Assembly: GCF_030689305.1 (NCBI RefSeq)
Contig: NZ_JAUYVM010000009.1
Coordinates: forward strand, 62,001 to 126,000
DNA: 64,000 nucleotides
Origin: Vibrio penaeicida
GTDB taxonomy: Bacteria; Pseudomonadota; Gammaproteobacteria; Enterobacterales; Vibrionaceae
Direction: 5' to 3'
Below the pieces are notes generated by a model. It saw only the letters and a program-made list of their open reading frames with translations, was not told where the DNA came from and did not search any database. The position numbers and the translations under genes were made by a program. The stretch's first letter is position 1. The number at the start of each line of letters is the position of its first letter. Below are positions 61,132 through 64,000 of the stretch, piece after piece.

Positions 61132-62193
61132 ATGGATAGACGAATTCAACAATCACTTTATGAGCAATTTCAGGTAACTGAGCTGGAAATAAATTTGCGT
61201 AAGAGATTGTTTGAGTTATCTGATCTCGAACTGGAGAGGCTTCATACCTATCGCAGGAAAATAGAGCCTCATGTCCACGACTTAATTGGCGAGTTTTACG
61301 ATCTCTTGATTCGAGATGAATATGTCCCCCGTTTAATTGGCGACAGTGAAACTTTTAACCGGCTTAAAACTGGGTTACACCGATACATCCTTGACTTGTT
61401 TTCGGGCTTTTATGATTCTGAATACGTTAACAACCGGCTTCGAATTGGGCTTGTCCACAAGCGCATTGGGGTAGAACCCAAGTATTTTCTATCGGCAGAA
61501 CGTTTTCTGATTCGATGTATATCCAACAAGCTAGAAACAATCATAGAAAACGCAAACGAAAGGCAATCAACGATTAACTGTGTCAGTAAACTCATTGCAT
61601 TTGATACGTCATGGATTCTAGATACTTACATAGGTGGGCTAATGGATGAAATGCAAGATATTAAGGCAAAAACCGATACTTATGTAAAATCTTTAGAATT
61701 GAAAGTAGAGAGCCTGACGGCACTCGCGAACAGGGACCCATTAACTGAACTGTACAACTCTCGAGCATTCCGAGATTCATTAAGAAAAGCATTGTTACTG
61801 TCGAAGCAAAACCGTATGTCGGTTTCTGTTGTGTACTTGGATGTTGATGATTTCAAAGGAATTAATGACAATCACGGACACCAAGAAGGTGATAGAGTGC
61901 TAAAGCACATTGGCTTCCTATTGTCAGAACTTCCCTCTGAGTCTGATATTGCATGTCGTCAAGGGGGAGATGAATTTTGTTTGGCAATGATCAATTGCCG
62001 AGCCGCTAAAGCGTTGAAGTTTGTCGAAAGTTTGATCGAACAGTTTAAAAAGGAATTTCCAAAATACTCTCTAAGTATTGGTATCGCCCACCATGGCGAA
62101 GATGGAGATAATGACGTCGATGCGTTAATTCATAATGCAGATAAAAAAATGTATATGGCTAAAAAAGCCGCAGGCTTTAAGGTTTGTGCGTAA
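61132..62193 (+). CDS. Globin-coupled sensor diguanylate cyclase
   Basis: Protein of 353 residues. About residues 20-150 fit a sensor globin: LERLHTYRRKIEPHV, then VHKRIGVEPKYFL with the proximal-haem His, the pattern of E. coli DosC-like oxygen sensors. Residues about 190-353 are a GGDEF domain (LANRDPLTELYN, YLDVDDFKGINDNHGHQEGD, intact GGDEF), so oxygen-controlled cyclic-di-GMP synthesis is expected. The frame opens at 61039, but a terminator lies at 61047-61072, making the ATG at 61132 the plausible start, though its ribosome binding site is weak. Confidence 0.85.
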   Translation: MDRRIQQSLYEQFQVTELEINLRKRLFELSDLELERLHTYRRKIEPHVHDLIGEFYDLLIRDEYVPRLIGDSETFNRLKTGLHRYILDLFSGFYDSEYVNNRLRIGLVHKRIGVEPKYFLSAERFLIRCISNKLETIIENANERQSTINCVSKLIAFDTSWILDTYIGGLMDEMQDIKAKTDTYVKSLELKVESLTALANRDPLTELYNSRAFRDSLRKALLLSKQNRMSVSVVYLDVDDFKGINDNHGHQEGDRVLKHIGFLLSELPSESDIACRQGGDEFCLAMINCRAAKALKFVESLIEQFKKEFPKYSLSIGIAHHGEDGDNDVDALIHNADKKMYMAKKAAGFKVCA

Positions 62194-62255
62194 AATGCGA
62201 TTTCACGAACTCATACACTGTTTTGAAAACTGAATTACCTAATTCATTCCAACTA

Positions 62256-62288
62256 AAAAGCCCTCTAGCATAAATCTAAAGGGCTTTT
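62256..62288. terminator. Bidirectional terminator between GGDEF and GH20 genes
   Basis: Stem AAAAGCCC / GGGCTTTT with a 17-nt loop, between convergent genes. Confidence 0.78.
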
Positions 62289-62340
62289 GATTATTTCAGA
62301 CCATAAACAGGTGTTAGTTTACGGCTGCTTGTGTTTTCAA

Positions 62341-64000
62341 TTACTTCACTTCTACAGAACGACCAACACGACCATTTGTTGCAACTGTACGAACTTTAAC
62401 GCCCGCAGTTACAGAAGGTTGGTTAGATGCATCGTAGTCAGCCCAAGTTGTGCCATCCACAGAGTACTGGATAGTTACACCAGGGAAGCTAGAGTTAGCA
62501 ACCAATTTACCTGCTTCGATTTTCGCACCTGGTACTGGTAGACGGTAGTAAACGCCAGCCTGGTCAAGTTTCGCAAGCTCTTTGTAGCCCAATGCGTTTG
62601 CAAACGTTTCCCACTCAGCATCACGAGTCGCGGTATCAACGTGAGAAGTACCTACAAATCCATCAACGTTAGATTTGAACGTAGTAGACGCATTGTAATC
62701 CAATTCCCAATCTGCTTTAGACCATGCACGCTCAGCCATTGCAAGAACACGTGGGAATGCCATGTAATCTTGTTGACGCGCAGTACGGATTGTTTCAGAC
62801 CATAGGTGACCTTGAATACCTTTGAAGCTTCTGTTCAGTGCAACACCGCCAGCAGCGTACTCCATTGGAGCACCCATACGGTCAAGCATAGTTTCAGAGT
62901 TTGCAGGTAGGTTTTCAGGCATGAATCCAAATACTTCACGAGTATCAGTTTCACGAGAACCCCAGTAGTATCCTGGCTCCGCAGGGTCAACTTCGTATGG
63001 GAAGTCGAAGTAAGTGGAATCTGGAGATGAAACAACCACTTCGTAACCCGTGTTAGCGATAGTGTGTGTTTCGTCTGCGCCACCCCAGAACAGTGTGCTC
63101 CACGCGTACGCCGACGTTCCTTCACCTGCCAATGTATGCGGGTTGATGTATTCGCCGTGCTTCAATCCATCGTTCCATGCAGCCAGAGTTAGGCTGTATT
63201 TCTCTAGGATCCAGCTAATACGTTGGATGAAGTATGGACCAAGATCATCAACGTTGTTGATGCCGTTCCACTCAACCGCAAACATCTCTTTACATAGAGG
63301 AGACTCTACCCAAGCACCTGCTGTTTCATCTGCACCGATATGGTAGTCAGTTAGAGGTTGGCCAGCATCACGGTGTTGGTTAACGATCTCACCAATCACT
63401 TTATCCATGAACTTGAAGCTAGACTCCATACATGGGTTGATAGTGTTGTTTGTGTAGTTTTGAACAGAGAAGTACTTAGTTGTGTCATCTGGGTCAGTTA
63501 GCAAGTACTCTTCAGCCTTCACCAAATCGCCTTGTGCTGCATAAGTCTCGTAACGTGCTTCCATTGCAACAACCGCTGCTTTGGAGTGACCTGGCATATC
63601 CATAGATGGGATAACTTGGATATTACGAGCGTTTGCGTACGCTACGATTTCTGCATAATCTGCTATAGAGTAGTATTGCTTTTCTGCAGCTTGATCAGGA
63701 CCAGAACCCAACTGAGGAAGAAGACAAGTTGTTTCGTCTAAATCGTGACAACGCTTTGCACCAATATCTGTTAGCTCAGGAAGCCCAGGGATTTCCAAAC
63801 GCCAACCTTCATCATCTGCTAGATGGAAGTGGAATTTGTTCATCTTGTATGCGGCCATTTGGTCTAGGAACTTAAGAACCTGCTCTTTAGTTTGGAAGTT
63901 ACGAGAAACATCCATGTGCATGCCGCGGTAATCGAAGCGAGGCGCATCGTAATCTACTGTTACTTTTGGAAGTTCAGTACTGCCAACAGTCACAAGTGAA
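62341..64000 (-). CDS. GH20 beta-N-acetylhexosaminidase (chitobiase type), 5' end outside window
   Basis: About 553 residues visible of a protein that in Vibrio usually exceeds 800; the frame is open past base 64000 and reads through an internal GTG, so the N-terminal third is missing. The catalytic domain begins near FDYRGMHMDVSRNF and holds FHFHLADDEGW, IPSMDMPGHSKAA, and the catalytic Asp-Glu pair in YHIGADETAGAW. A C-terminal beta-sandwich follows (PGVTIQYSVDGTTWADYD). It releases terminal GlcNAc or GalNAc from chito-oligosaccharides or host glycans. With its neighbours GH112 and PL8 a role on host glycans is equally likely as one on chitin. Confidence 0.9.
   Translation of the reverse strand, partial: SLVTVGSTELPKVTVDYDAPRFDYRGMHMDVSRNFQTKEQVLKFLDQMAAYKMNKFHFHLADDEGWRLEIPGLPELTDIGAKRCHDLDETTCLLPQLGSGPDQAAEKQYYSIADYAEIVAYANARNIQVIPSMDMPGHSKAAVVAMEARYETYAAQGDLVKAEEYLLTDPDDTTKYFSVQNYTNNTINPCMESSFKFMDKVIGEIVNQHRDAGQPLTDYHIGADETAGAWVESPLCKEMFAVEWNGINNVDDLGPYFIQRISWILEKYSLTLAAWNDGLKHGEYINPHTLAGEGTSAYAWSTLFWGGADETHTIANTGYEVVVSSPDSTYFDFPYEVDPAEPGYYWGSRETDTREVFGFMPENLPANSETMLDRMGAPMEYAAGGVALNRSFKGIQGHLWSETIRTARQQDYMAFPRVLAMAERAWSKADWELDYNASTTFKSNVDGFVGTSHVDTATRDAEWETFANALGYKELAKLDQAGVYYRLPVPGAKIEAGKLVANSSFPGVTIQYSVDGTTWADYDASNQPSVTAGVKVRTVATNGRVGRSVEVK

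Noticed and set aside
1..64000. CRISPR arrays, tRNA, rRNA, transposases, prophage genes
   Set aside because: Looked for by eye; no spaced repeat array, cloverleaf or recombinase/transposase gene was recognised.

Overview
The window is chromosomal DNA from a gamma-proteobacterium, almost certainly a member of the Vibrionaceae. The siderophore genes, KduI/KduD, the chitobiase-type GH20 enzyme, the many GGDEF proteins and Fur-box sequences of the AATGANAATNATTNTCATT kind all read as Vibrio. No rRNA, tRNA, CRISPR array or transposase gene was seen.

Region 1 (1-23 kb) is an iron-regulated siderophore cluster of the vibriobactin/vulnibactin family. It has two aryl-AMP ligases (the first cut by the window edge), a PchB-type isochorismate-pyruvate lyase, an EntB-type isochorismatase with aryl carrier domain, a ViuB-like ferric-siderophore reductase, EntC, EntA and a dedicated DAHP synthase. 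A VibF-like NRPS is split over two proteins (Cy-Cy-A-degenerate carrier, and C*-carrier x3-C). A FepB/D/G/C-type importer and an EntD-type phosphopantetheinyl transferase complete the set. The ligase signatures (Cys in one binding pocket, Ser in the other) plus PchB suggest that both salicylate and 2,3-dihydroxybenzoate are incorporated, as in vulnibactin. Fur-like boxes lie before most transcription units. The outer-membrane receptor and a stand-alone VibH-like amide synthase are not in the window.

Region 2 (22-34 kb) is mixed housekeeping and signalling: a patatin, a GNAT acetyltransferase, an EEP-family hydrolase, an MFS protein, a ProX-ProW-ProV betaine importer, a PAS-GGDEF cyclase, a methyltransferase, a TauD-like dioxygenase, and a membrane-sensor GGDEF gene split in two by a 10-bp tandem repeat.

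Region 3 (34-47 kb) holds uronate and sugar catabolism: kduI, a SulP transporter, galT, kduD, a thioesterase with a divergent LysR regulator, and a FadR-controlled operon (dehydratase, ABC sugar importer, SDR, aldose epimerase) whose binding-protein gene is frameshifted.

Region 4 (47-54 kb) is accessory: a MerR regulator with a flavodoxin-fold oxidoreductase, two related small secreted proteins, an alpha/beta hydrolase, an MFS exporter with its own Fur box, and a probable secreted lysozyme-like effector with a periplasmic partner, followed by an AT-rich stretch with a hexanucleotide repeat.

Region 5 (54-64 kb) is host-glycan use: GH88 unsaturated glucuronyl hydrolase, GH112 galactosyl-HexNAc phosphorylase, a secreted PL8 hyaluronate/chondroitin lyase, a globin-coupled GGDEF protein and a GH20 hexosaminidase cut by the window edge. 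Logically PL8 -> GH88 -> KduI -> KduD processes unsaturated uronate, while GH112 -> GalT processes galactose-1-phosphate. Four KdgR-like operators sit upstream of kduI/sulP, kduD, GH88 and PL8, tying regions 3 and 5 together. A MITE-like 279-bp element separates the PL8 gene from its putative operator.
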